From Dryas octopetala (taxonomy: Eukaryota > Streptophyta > Magnoliopsida > Rosales > Rosaceae): a DNA stretch of 64,000 bases. The DNA is taken from the NCBI GenBank assembly GCA_963921425.1, contig OY992838.1:16616001-16680000 (forward strand), read 5' to 3'. The number at the start of each line of letters is the position of its first letter. Position 1 is the first letter of the stretch. Position numbers and translations under genes: made by a program. A model generated the notes under the pieces. It had not been told where the DNA came from. It searched no databases and was given only the letters and a program-made list of their open reading frames with translations. Positions 50,768 to 62,499 of the stretch are shown one piece after another.

Positions 50768-51967
50768 CTATTGTCCTCCGCCTCTACTGACATGGCTGGA
50801 CTGGGCACCACTACTAGACGTAGCACCCGCAGTCTGCACTGCTCTCTGCCCCTGATTCTGGGCCCTAGAAGTCTGTCCCAGAGGGAGGGCTGAACTTGAA
50901 ACTCTACTATCCCTCTGGTGTAAAGTCGGACAATCCTTCATGAAATGCCCTACTTGTCCACAATGAAAACAACCCGTGCTTCCTCTCTGACACACCCCAT
51001 CATGGTATTTTTCACAAAGATTACATCGCGGACAATTTGTCCTAAGGGTTCGACTACCCTGGGACCCACTGAACTCTCCTGAACTTCTCGCCGAACTTCC
51101 CACGGACTGATGACTAGAGCTCTGTCTATGCCCAGATGGGCCAAATCCTCCACTACCACCCAAGTCACGTTTGAAACCTCTGAATCTACCACTCCCCGAA
51201 GAGCTAGAGCTGAAACTACCCCTCTTGGATGGTCCCTGACTAGGGCCACCCACTGTAGCACTCTGATAAGGGCGACGTCTCCCTTCGCCGCTGCTGCTCC
51301 GTTCAACTAAAGATCTCTCGACCCTCATGACAACATCTCTCAGGGAAGAGAAGGTGGAGTGGTTAGCTGCAGTAACCGCTGTGCAAATGGAGTCTCTCAA
51401 ACCCTCCTTAAACCTCGAGCATCTGTCTGTCTCATCTGCCACCAATGCTGGGCAAAACCTAGAAAGCTCAGTAAACTTCCTCTCATACTCTGTTACTGTC
51501 ATGGACCATTGTCTCAACCTCAAGAATTCAGCCCTCTTCTCGTCGCAATAAACTCGAGGATAGTACTTCTCATAAAAGACTTTCCTGAACCTGTCCCAAG
51601 TGATCTCAGCTGATGTGAGTCCCAAACGCTCGGAGTCTCACCAATGATAAGCATCACCCCCAAGCAGGAAAGTAGCCAAGACCAACTTTCGGTCATCGGG
51701 GCATCCCATAACCTCAAAGATCCTTTCAAGTTGTATCATCCACTCATTGGCCATGCTGGTATCTGAAGTACCAGAAACATTTGAGGCCCCAAGTCTACGG
51801 GCGCGCTCAATACTACACTCACCATCAGGAAATGTTCTAGTGCGAATAGCAGTAGTCACTGCCTCAGCTAGCCTATCGATGGACTGCTCAAAACCCTGTG
51901 TCGTCACATCACCACCATCTGTAACCCTAAGATGGGTCCTCGGCAGTCGGCCAAGTCGAGGAGGCAT
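50768..51967 (-). pseudogene. Ty3-gypsy gag polyprotein with one nonsense codon
   Basis: About 400 codons, starting MPPRLGRLPRTHLR. Capsid blocks: WMIQLERIFEVMGCPDDRKL, ATFLLGGDAYHW, WDRFRKVFYEKYYP, LRLRQWSMTVTEYERKF. A Ser/Gly/Arg-rich linker leads to a zinc knuckle CFHCGQVGHFMKDC (CX2CX4HX4C). A single TGA (51635-51637) replaces the second Trp of YHWW. A TAG follows HVSRGGGQ, after which RSQPGRPRAQGRVFAM is the start of the protease region. Gag packages element RNA. Close to intact, which suggests a young insertion. Confidence 0.88.
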
Positions 51968-52046
51968 AATACCTATATAAAAACCAAGAACTTATCAATA
52001 ATGGGGATGCACATTCAGTGCAGAATCAAGGAATCTAAAACCTAAT

Positions 52047-52058
52047 GCTCTGATACCA
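52047..52058 (-). other. Primer-binding site for initiator tRNA-Met
   Basis: TGGTATCAGAGC on the minus strand, three bases after the LTR end, the standard plant retrotransposon site complementary to the 3' end of initiator tRNA-Met. Confidence 0.9.
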
Positions 52059-52637
52059 AGTTGACAGGACCGCCTCCGGATTCCACCCTGAAATCTGGAG
52101 TGGTTCTGTGGGATCCAAAGTGAAGGAAAATTCTACGGAAAATACGACAGAACCTCCCCTAAAATTGGACTAACCCACTTTTTAAAACCTGTAGAAAAAC
52201 ACTTCTATATCTTTCAGCCACCTCTACCACAAAGCATATAAGAGTTTCTGACCCTTCCAAAGATAAATACAACTAAATTTATAGGTTATCGACGAAACAT
52301 GCGAGAAAAGTCTCGGTGAGTGGACATAAAAGGTTTTAATAACGTGGAGTTTGTCGTAAACATCTAAACTCGATTTTTCCTTTAAAATTCCCCAGTTTTA
52401 AAACCAATTTTCAAACCTTTCCCAAAACATCATGCAACCTTCAAACGCATATATTTAAATAACTCAAGTATACAAGAGACTTCAAAGTTTCCCACAAAAT
52501 AAGTTAGATGGTAATATCATTTAAATCCTTAAATAAAAACACTAATAGTCAAATTATTAAATCTCACAACTTAAAACTTAATCAAAGTAAGATCTCAATG
52601 ACCGTATAAAATCACATCGTACTAGTACCTGGGGAAC

Positions 52638-52905
52638 TGCTGGTCATACGTGCACGCAAACCTTATGATGCTGGCATACATGCATGCAGAGCTTATGATG
52701 CTGGTCATACACCGCCGAGTTATCCCGAGGCGGATGCAGAGCAATATCTCATGTTGGTCATACACTGCCGAGTCATCCCTAGGCAAGTGCAGAGCAATAT
52801 ACTATGCTGGTCATACACTGCCAATTAGGCAAGTGCAGAGCGAATATGTAATGCTGGTCATACACCGCTGAGTCATCTCTAGGCAAGTGCAGAGCAATTT
52901 ATACA
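52638..52905 (-). repeat. Second-type hairpin array in the 5' LTR
   Basis: Six units homologous to 42090-42350, differing at several positions, for example CCGCCGAGTTATCCCGAGGCGG and a unit with CACTGCCGAGTCATCCCTAGGC. Confidence 0.82.
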
Positions 52906-54473
52906 TGTTAAGAGAGGGTACTACTGGGATGATTTTAACTGCTCATTTTAGAATCAAAACGTTCGTGTCCAAACAAGATAGTCCGACAATCCAAGATCAC
53001 CTCCTTCCAAATGTGCCTTGAGGATAAAACGATCTTATAAATCCATATAACTTCCATTAGTTGTAATCAACCCGCAAAACATATTGCTCTAGGCCTTTCT
53101 TGAAATTTCATTTGAAGACAAGTTGACATAAGTATATATAAATATAAACCATTTTCGTTTAGTGTAAAAACTCATACTCAAAATTAAACCCATGTCAAGG
53201 AATGTAATTTAAACTATTGAAATTCGCAAAACATGTCAATAAAACAATATCCAACCCGTAATCACTATTTTTAACCAAAATTCGAGATAACCGAACTAAA
53301 TTAAAAAAAACATAAATTTTCAAGAAATACTTTCAAACAAGGTCCAACTCATAATTTATTGTTTCTCAATCAAAACTCAAGATACGAAACATGTGTTAAT
53401 TTATGAATCCATAAAAAAACGTATATGAAATAAAGTCCACTCACAGTAAAAATTTTAACTTCGATCCTCTGTCGGATTGTCTCGGGCCACAGTCGTCTCG
53501 CCTATAACATAGAACAGTAAAATATATTTAGACTCGACACAAGCATTTAAAGTGTGTGTGTGTGTGTGTGTACGAAGTCTAACGTCCCACTTAACTCTCG
53601 TTCAACACAACGGTTCGAAACTTCTTCTCTGTAACTTACAATACCTTACTTAGCTCCAAAACTTCCCGGCTCAATTTAACGTTAAATACGCAAAGTAATC
53701 TAGCCATAAATCCAAAATCAAATATGTAGAGCCTACCCCCAAAACCACAATTATTCTAGAGCTTGTTCGGTCTCGGAAGGTACCCAAACACCATTCCAAT
53801 TGCAATCCTACCATTTCCCACTCTTTCACCCTAAATACACACGACAACTAACTAAGTTAGATGCTCAAAAGGTGCTAGAAATTAGAGTTGGCGGCGAAAA
53901 GGCTGTAATCGCGGTTGCCATTGTCCAACTTGGTAGTTCCGAAGGCAAAACTAACCAAAACTCTAAATTTTCTTAAAACTTCTTATAGGATCGGAACTTG
54001 GTTCGTTTCTACGAATAGAAAATGTCCATAACAACCCTCAAAAATACCATCAACCCAGAAATTCTAGACAACCCGAAATGTGTTTCCAGCCCTTGAATTT
54101 CACTCCCCAAGAAACTCAAAAATCCTCCAAATTACTCTAATTTCTAATTCTTAACAGCAATTGAGGTTCCTAGAGATGTAATTTGTCCAAGAAGACATCA
54201 ATAACAACCCTCCCAACTCAGAGATTCAAGGGAACCCGAAAATAACCTTAGACCTACAATTTAAAGTTTCAAATTCTGAACTTTTAACAACCAGAACAAA
54301 GGGGAATGAAACCCCATTAAGAGAGAAGGAAAACCCACAGAAGAGGGAAGAAAACCCACCTATTTTCGAGGTGGATAGCGCCGGAGCTTGGTCAGACTCC
54401 GACGAGACAGCAAGATACCTTTGGCGTCGTTATTGTGCGCACAGGGGCTGGGCTGCTAGGGACGTCGACTGAT

Positions 54474-54691
54474 GGATTGGAATAAGTATACCATAAGAAT
54501 GATTAAAAGTGTTATGGATTGATTTTGTTTCGGAAGTTCATGGAGGAAAATTAAGGAAACTGAGTATGGTGACACGACTGTAGGTGATGAACGATAATAA
54601 AAATTAGGAGGTAGTAAGCATCTGGAAAGTGACAGCCCTAAGGAAATGGATGCTAGTGGTGTTGATAAAAGAAAAGGAGAGAAGAAGTACA
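54474..54691. other. Gypsy-like remnant left of the CACTA element
   Basis: No readable frame. It probably joins 61421-62266, which ends in a gypsy polypurine tract, the CACTA element having inserted between them. Confidence 0.4.
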
Positions 54692-56444
54692 CACTACAAG
54701 AAAAACTGTAATAGACATCACTTCTTTAATATCAGTTTTTCCATTAACCGATATTGTAGAGTTTTAGATATCAGTTAATTTTTTAGATGATATCTAAACT
54801 CATTAACATATCACCAATTTTTGTTTCCGATATCTAAATTTTGCAATTTTGATTAAGAATTTTTTAAAATCGATATGTAAGCCACACCATCTGATATCTA
54901 TACTTCACCTAAAAAAAACACGGAGAATTTTTTCCCCAACTTAAAAATTTTGGCTAATTAGGTTCCCAACCCCAGTCACGATATCCTTCACAAAACACAC
55001 ACATTCCCATCGCGCTCCGCAGACATCTCCTTCTCTCTCACCCTCGCTCATACTCACTCGGTCCGTCTCTCTCACTCGATCCTTCTCTCTCGTTCTCATT
55101 CTCAGTCGGCCCCCAAATCTGTATCTCCCCATCCTCTCTCTTTCTCTGCCCTTCGCTCGTTGAAATCGACGATGAACAAATTCAACATTGGAACGGCGAT
55201 CCGCGTTCTCCGACGAGTTGCGACACCGACCACCCAAGATATCATCGTCCTCTCGACACTGATCGTCTTGGTTTCTTCCTTGAGTCTGGAAAGTCAATCA
55301 TGAAGGAGAATCTATCCAACCCCTTCGCTAGCGATCTGAGTTTTCTAGCAGCTTCGAGGTGTCCGTGTCTGTTTTTGAGGGAGAATCTATCCAACCCCTT
55401 CGCTAGCGACCTGAGTTTGGCTCCTCATCTGTCCAGCCTCCTCTGTCCGGCTCTTGAGTCTTGAGTCTTCACTCACACTCAAGTCTGCCTATATCGCATC
55501 CAGTCCCTCTTTGTTTTTCTTCAGGCTTGTATCTCTCTGTCAATGTCACACCTTAATTTTGTTTATTTGTTTAATAAAACATGTTACATTCTCTTTCTTT
55601 AATTCAGCTCTCTCTGCATGTTTGATGTCTGTGTCTATTTCTGAAAGCTTTTAACGATTTGTTTGTTATTTTTCCGACTGAAGTGAATTGATGAACTGCT
55701 TTTTTTTGAGAGAGATATTCTGATTTTTATCTTGGCTTCTGTATAAATCACCAGTGGGTTCAGGTGTTTAGTTTTTTGGAGAAATTTGTTTTCTGGGATA
55801 TGTTTGATTTTGGATTCTTGGTCGAAAACCCTTACTTTGATGCCTGTGGTTATCTGTTGATCGAATGGGGATTTTTTGTTTTCTGGGATTTGTTGTTAGA
55901 TTTTAGATTCTGGATCAGCTTGAATTTGTGATTATAGATTTATGTAATTGAATGTGCTTTTAAATTATCTTATGCTTTGTATTATTTGTTTGTTTTTATA
56001 AAGTATATGTTTTTATTATTACACTTCATTATCTGGTCTGTGGATTTGATTAGTTCCAAATGACTCCTTTCGTAAAGAAATTGGAATTGGTGTTGCTTTT
56101 TGAAAGAGTGTAGACATATGAGAATTCTCAATCTCATGGGTCCCCAATTTGGTAATAAGTTTATGCTCTATATACTGTACTTCTTGTTCATATACTCTTA
56201 GATGACTAGAATGGTTTACTACTAGTTGACTGGTAATTAGACCTTGGCCATGTGGCAATCGCTTCCATGTCTACTGGAAACAAAATTAATCTTCACCTCA
56301 ACTGGTTTCTGGATCCTATATAAGAGATGAATAAAATATGCAATCTTTCTTTTTATTTTCCACTCTTCTTTACTTGAGCTGCAAATCTGATCGTTTTCCT
56401 TTTTTTTTTTTTGGCTCATAAATCTGAGTGTTTTAATGTCACAG

Positions 56445-56940
56445 GCTTATGAAGACTACCGCATTTCAGACTTCGAGCAGAGTTATCGTTGTTTCCCAGT
56501 CTCATTTAATGACAAGGTTTGAGTTCCAAACCTGGAATATATATTGAATTTCACTAATTAAGTTGAAAGTTTGCACCCCCTATGCCCTCCAAAAATGAGG
56601 ACAAATATCTCCCTTTATTTGAGTTCTGGGATTACTCAGTGTTATATTACATGTAATATATACATATACATATATATATATATAGTTATAATTGATGTTA
56701 TTCTTTGGCTAGCCTCATGATTGTTTGTACTAATTCCTCTTAATCTTGATCTTTGCAGCCACATCTGGAAAAGGGTGATAAAAGTATGTTTCTCTGCCTG
56801 ACTAGTTATTTTATACTATCCATGTCATCCTCTATGTATATATTCTTTCACAGAACATGATAACATTAAATAGTTTTTTAATTACTTGTTTGGTTTTTGT
56901 CTTTCCAGTTATAATGCCCCCCTCAGCACTTGATTCAAAA
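56445..56940 (+). pseudogene. Captured UFD1 exons inside the CACTA element
   Basis: Exon 56445-56516 (AYEDYRISDFEQSYRCFPVS then FNDK), exon 56759-56783 (PHLEKGDK) and exon from 56909 (IIMPPSALD), all with GT/AG borders and compatible phases, match the start of the ubiquitin fusion degradation protein UFD1, whose conserved block is FEQ.YRCYP.SF.DK..., GDKIIMPPSALD. UFD1 works with NPL4 and CDC48/p97 in extracting ubiquitinated proteins. Homology stops after PPSALD and a stop follows soon, so only the N-terminal fragment was taken. Confidence 0.85.
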
Positions 56941-58605
56941 GAGATGAATTCTTGTCGGAAAGCTCCTTTCATGAGATCAAAATCTTTCTCTAACTAAGAG
57001 CTGGCTTTTTAAAATATAAACCTTTCCTTTTTTTTTTTTTTTGTCTATGTAGTTGTCAAACCGTACATGGCTGTTCTTGTGATAAGAATTCAAACTAGAA
57101 AAGTGTAAATTTTTTAACAATAAAAAAACTAGAGGCTAGTGCCTACCTTTATAGTTAATGGTCTTATTATCTTTTTTTTTTTTTGTTTTTTTTTTTAGGT
57201 TTAAGGTGTTAGTTTGATTATGCAGAATGGATGAAATGATGAGTGGACAAAGGGATTGGAGAGAGTTAGCTGTTTTGGGAAATAAGATAAACAAGTTTAC
57301 TCGCATCATAGAAGGGTTAATTAATTTGGTCTCCAAGGAGCTGTGAGCGTAATGATCAAGCTGATGATTGGGCTTTTAAGGAGGTAGGTGCAAGAACCAT
57401 ATATATTTTGAGGCTTAGAACAAGTTTTAGCTCATATGTTATAGACTGTGAAACATCTCATTATAGGATATTCATTCAAAGGAAATTGTTCTATCTGCTT
57501 AGTAATTATCTAGTGTGTACATGGGCTTTGTGCTTTATTTTCTTTATACAGATAATATCTAGAAACAAAAGTGTCCATTACTTATTAAACTAGATTATGT
57601 CCTTGTCCTTTCCAGCATGGAGTTATTGTTTCTTGTTTTCATTCTATATGATTTAAACTTAAAAAACCTTGTAAGAGTTCCCACTGAAGTGTTTCAAACC
57701 AATAATTAATAAAATGCCTTGTTATATATTCATCACATTAGTTGGGTTTGAAACTTCTCTGCCATGGAACTGCTTTTCTTGTCAACTTGTGTGGTTTGCT
57801 TATGTACTGCATGTGTGTGTGTGTGTGCACTTTTCTTGGAACTGCTCTGGTTTGGGGATTTCGAACTACAGTGGCCTTTTTATTTCATTAATTGATTCCT
57901 TTAGGTACAAGGGCAGAATATATAAATGTCAACTTTGGTGACAGTGGCATATATGCAGGATTATTTATAACATTGGTCAGATTTTGTTGCATTCTTTTGA
58001 TTTGGTGAAATTGAGTTACATGCATGTTGAGATATTGAAATTGACATGAATATTATTAATATTAATTTTGCACTTGTCTTTAATATTTGTAGTGGACTAA
58101 CCCGAAGAACAAGCGGAATGGTTATACACAAGTTATGGAAACAAGTTGAACTCTTTATTCTGATTGATAAATGTTCAAATTATGGAAACAAGTTGAACTC
58201 TTTTTGTTTTTGGGATTTTTTTCTCTTTTTAATCAACTGGCAACTTTTGTTTTCAATTTTTCCCTGGGAATTAGAACTAGCAATTCAAAAATTTAATGGG
58301 ACTACAATATCGTAGGAATCAACTATGCATTCGACGCTAATAAACTTAAGTGCAGTTTTTCCTTTTTCTGCTTTTTAATATATACCATAACAGAATTCCA
58401 CCTGTTTGTTTTGATAGAATAATTTGTACTAATTGAAATTTGTGCAATTTTTATGCCACTTAGTGACTTGACTTGAGACTTGCCTGCGAATTCTCACATT
58501 CTAGTCTAGTATCTATGTAACCAATTAGACAAAATGTTTGATTGCATTGGCTTGAATAAAAAGAAAATTAGACAAATTGAGTACTTTATGGATTGAATTA
58601 TTCTG

Positions 58606-59172
58606 TTGTGCAGGGAAAAGGTTGGTCCAGATGCAGCCTGCAAGTTCCTGGGTCATACCCAGTGGCTAGTTAATTATTGGCTGTTGCAGAATGCTTTTAG
58701 CATTGGAATTGGAGATATAATTGCTGATGCAGCGACCATGGAGAAAATAAATGAGACAATTTCAAAAGCGAAGAATGAGGTGAAAGATTTTATAACTAAA
58801 GCCCAATCCAAGAGCCTGGAGGCTGAACCTGGACGAACTATGATGTTTTCATTTGGAAACAAAGTGAATCAGGTGTGTTTACTTGGTTTTGTCCACAATG
58901 ATGCTGGAAGTAGTGCCCAAAAGAATTTACCAGAAAGTAACAATCTTAAGGCCATGGTTACAGCAGGTTCAAAAGGAAGTTTTATCAACATATCACAAAT
59001 GACTGCTTGTGTGGGGCAGCAGAATGTTGAGTACATTATATTGGTGGCTAGAAGGAGAAATTTAGGAGGTATGAAATGTACATTATATCTATTATTCCTT
59101 GCCTTTTGCTTTCTATTTTTTTCTTCAAGAGATTATATGTGGACATTATCTGAGACTTTGGGTCAACTATAA
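58606..59172 (+). pseudogene. Captured fragment of RNA polymerase II largest subunit (RPB1)
   Basis: After an acceptor (TTGTGCAG, 58606-58613) an open frame runs to the stop at 59170-59172. It reads REKVGPDAACKFLGHTQWLV, NYWLLQNAFSIGIGD, TMEKINETISKAKNEVKDF, AEPGRTMMFSFGNKVNQV, DAGSSAQKNLPESNNLKAMV and GSKGSFINISQMTACVGQQN, the funnel and bridge-helix-side region of plant NRPB1. Homology ends after QQNVE. The frame stays open through non-homologous sequence, ending in a Phe/Leu-rich tail. It cannot be a polymerase, but might be expressed as a chimeric peptide. Confidence 0.88.
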
Positions 59173-60888
59173 AGAGTTAGAAACTTTGCTGAATGAACCC
59201 ATGTTTAGTAATATAGAACACTGAATCTTACCACTTTTGTGCAAAAAAAAAAAAAAAAGTGGCAAAATTGTTCATGGTTTATTGATTGATGGGAAAATTC
59301 AGTGTTCATGGATTGACACATTTTCTAGTGGTTTGCAGCTGATAGCCTTGAAATGTTTTATCCTTGGAATGTGCATAAAGACAGAAGGAAATAGTCAGTG
59401 GACATTACCTGGTGGATAAGATTATTGTTGACAAACCCATTTATGTCAAAGGTTAGCACATTCTGCTTTATTTGTTGATCATGCTTTGAAAGTTTCAAAT
59501 GATCACCATATGCCCCTAAATTCTGCATTAATATTTTTGTGGTTGTTGGTTTCATTTTTCATTTGCAGAATTGATGCCACATATTCTAGATCTCTTTGTC
59601 CAAAGAAGCTAATGGATTGATTCTTGTTATTTCAAAATGCAATGATGTATTGTTATTCTCTGTTATGATTTTGGCATATATTGGCATGGATCTGTAGGTT
59701 GGATGAGTTGGATTCTTCAATGACGATGAGTTGGGTTCCATGACCTGTTTTTTTAAATTTTTTTTGTTCTCATTTGTGTGGTTATGCAGGACCTATTCCC
59801 TTGTGCTGTGATCCTCTTTCTTTATTTTTTTATTTTATTTTTTGTATAATAGTAACCTTAAAGAAACTGAAGCAGCATAAAGAGGTTCTTTTCTCCAACT
59901 TTTGAAATCCATCTTCCACAATAAGATGATTTACTAAAACATGTTTTATCTTTTGCAGACTGACACTGCTTCTGTCTTGCTAGAAGCCACAATAAGATGA
60001 TCCTCTCAATAGTGCGTGCTTTTTAAAACATTTGTATGTTATGAAAGTCATAAATTTTATTCATTTTTCCTCTACTTCGTGTTGCAGGCCCTCAGCTTCC
60101 CTTACTTGGGCAGTGCTTCAAAAAACATGAGGAACCAACACTCTGCAGTAAGTACCCATTTATATCCCATTTCCCAATAATTTATTCTCTGCTAATTTAT
60201 TCTCAATTATTTGATCTTTCTTACATTTCTTGGTTATGTTTCATTTGTTTTATGTAAATTTCTTCCATGGTTTTTGATATGTGGATTGGTTCTTTTATAG
60301 CATGCAAGTTGGGAAAAATGTTTTATTATAATGTAATTTGCTATGCTATATATTTTCAGTGGTCTAATCCAAAGCACAAGCGAAGCAGTTACACCCAAGC
60401 ACAAATTGATGAGGTGTGGGTTGAATGGGGACAGTTTGTCATCTTGACTTATATATAGCCATGTCGGTACGTATGAAGTAGGGTACGTTAGCCATTTTGT
60501 GGTATTTAGATGGCCAAGCCAATTTTTTGTAAAGGAAGAACAAGTGCATGCAGATTTTAGAACAATGTAGTCAAAGGTTCAGAAAATTGCTGCCATGCCA
60601 ATATTTTGAAAGTGTAGGCAGCTTTGAATTGGAACAATTGATGGGGTTATGGAATTTAATTTGATCATGGCTGCGACTATTGTTTTTGTGGGATTAATTT
60701 GTAATCTTTTTATTTTGTACTTAATTGGAATGTTTGGATGAATGAAATGCATTTTTGTACTTGGAATATTTGAATGGAAGGCAAATTTGAAAATGCACCA
60801 ATTTTAGGCCACACATTTGTCTACTTGCATATCCATGGCATTTATATGAGGTTTTGCACAAAAAAAAAAAATATATATTTCACACCAA

Positions 60889-61150
60889 CCTTACATATCA
60901 GATTTTAAGTACCAAACCGATATGTTGTACACCTTTTATATCCGATTTTAAGTACAAAACCGATATGTTATACACCTTTTATATCAGATTTAAAGTACAA
61001 AACCGATATAGTATACACTTTTTATATCAGATTTTAAGTACCAAACCGATATGTGATACACCATTTATATCCAATTTTAATTACAAAACCGATATGCTAT
61101 ACTCATTTTATATCTGATTTTTAGTACCAAGACGATATTGAATACATTTT
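60889..61150. repeat. CACTA sub-terminal array, ~42-bp units
   Basis: Six units of the type TTTTATATCAGATTTTAAGT then ACCAAACCGATATGTTGTACACC, 42-43 bp each, just inside the right end, continuing as looser CCGATAT/GATATC copies to 61400. In En/Spm elements such repeats bind the element-encoded protein. Counterparts at the left end lie at 54730-54890. Confidence 0.85.
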
Positions 61151-61420
61151 GTATATCGGTTTCAAAATTACTAATGATATCATAAGTATCTTACATATCG
61201 GAATGTAGTTTTTAAGGTATCAGAAATCATTAATATCTGATAACAATGATGGTATATCATATCGGATTATCAAACAAATACGATATCTAATATAATATAG
61301 ACATCAGTGAATAACTGATATGTAATATGGGAGAATAGATATCGGCACGCATTATATCGGTTGGAAACCTAAATAGATATCGGTTTATCACTGATATATA
61401 TGAAGGTTTTTCTTGTAGTG

Positions 61421-62485
61421 ACATTGTATGTCAGTAGCATGTGAAGTGGTGAATTAAGTTAGGGGTGAACCCGAAAATTTTAGTAACCCACTAAACTTTC
61501 ACGACTGGAGGTTAATGATTACTCGATGGATGAAATCACAATAACGATGCTTGAGGTTGTCATCGAATTTTATCTTTAATAGTATTGGATATTGTTAGAG
61601 CTTACAAAGTCAATTAGAGTAGCGCAACGGAAGTATGGTGAGACTTAGACTGATCACCCTGACATGTTGTTAGCAAGGAGATTAGCGAGATCGATATGAA
61701 TTGAGATAGTTTGGCCAAGATTTTGCGTTTTCTTCGGATATGAAAACAGAATTATGGACTACAGTTATGAGTTATGCAAGTTGAGGACTCGCGGATCAAC
61801 TCAAGTAATTTAGCCAACACTTCGATTGTATATTGTTGTGGTCAGACAACATAATACACGATCATGCACTGATAACGATCTTGACGTCTCATCTTGATTT
61901 TTTTTTATGGACACGAAGACGCTCTCTCGTTACCTATTCGTGATGTATACTTCCGTGGTACAATGATGAAACTTTTAATGGATCACCTAACGAATTTCTG
62001 GACACGTCATCACCGTAATTTCAAGACAGGAGCTTGCGGCTCTCCTCTGGATATCGACATAGCGACAACCCACCTCGAATTTGTTTGGATTAGAGAAACG
62101 AGGTATTACATATAAGGAGAGATTAACTTTGATCAAGTCTCTCGGTTGGATCATACATTGGAGGAATCAGCTTCGAAACTTGATAGAAGATTTTGAATTA
62201 GAGGGTCACTTATCTTTTACGTTTATACTAAATTTCGAGGACGAAATTTTTGTAAGGGGGGAAGGTTGTAACGACCCGACTCAAATTTCTTTAGAAATTT
62301 GAAATTTTTATTAAACTTTGTTTATTTTAAGAGACTTTATAAGGAAACAAAAAATTGAAAGACCTTCAAAATTTTTACTAAATTACTTTGTAAATGTTTT
62401 AAGAATTTATTCGGTATTTTCACTGAAATTGATCAACGCTATTAAAAACTTATCGGTTAAAAGTGTTATGTTTTTAAATTGTTGA
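61421..62485 (+). mobile_element. Gypsy 3' end: internal remnant, polypurine tract and LTR start
   Basis: Internal sequence ends with AATTTCGAGGACGAAATTTT, then AAGGGGGGAAGGT (62253-62266) and the LTR start TGTAACGACCCGACTC at 62267. The LTR is cut at about 62485-62500. A short frame (62081-62302) covers the tail of the polyprotein (FEDEIFVRGEG). This is a plus-oriented element, opposite to the gag element at 49435-54473. Confidence 0.75.
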
Positions 62486-62499
62486 GACCCCGTATTTTT

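Larger units (their letters stand above)
49435..54473 (-). mobile_element. Ty3-gypsy (Tekay-like) deletion derivative: LTR-gag-LTR without pol
   Basis: On the minus strand: 5' LTR part (54473-52062, ending GGTCCTGTCA), spacer ACT, primer-binding site, gag, the start of the protease region, then directly the polypurine tract (TAAGGGGGGAAGG, 50088-50075) and the 3' LTR start TGTAACGACCCGACCC from 50074 down to 49435. The internal part is under 2 kb; reverse transcriptase, RNase H and integrase are gone. Both LTRs are cut short by neighbours. The element could have moved only with help. Confidence 0.83.
54692..61420 (+). mobile_element. CACTA (En/Spm) transposon with captured host exons
   Basis: Starts CACTACAAGAAAAACTG and ends TTTTTCTTGTAGTG, the diagnostic inverted ends, flanked by ACA on both sides (54689-54691 and 61421-61423). 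Total 6729 bp. Both ends carry sub-terminal GATATC/CCGATAT motifs; the right end has an array. No TNPD-like transposase was recognised. Inside are intron-bearing host gene pieces (UFD1, RNA polymerase II largest subunit), a gene-like CT-rich leader with a ~40-bp direct repeat (AGAATCTATCCAACCCCTTC at about 55302 and 55382), and two related WTNPKNKRNGYTQ/WSNPKHKRSSYTQ segments (58092, 60358) of unknown origin. Strand is assigned from the captured exons. Confidence 0.87.

Noticed and set aside
55454-55654. 66-codon frame within the CACTA element as a gene
   Set aside because: No motif, low-complexity Ser/Phe content, and it overlaps a CT-rich leader-like sequence.
60854-61117. 87-codon frame with 14-residue repeats
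   Set aside because: It is the translation of the 42-bp CACTA sub-terminal array.
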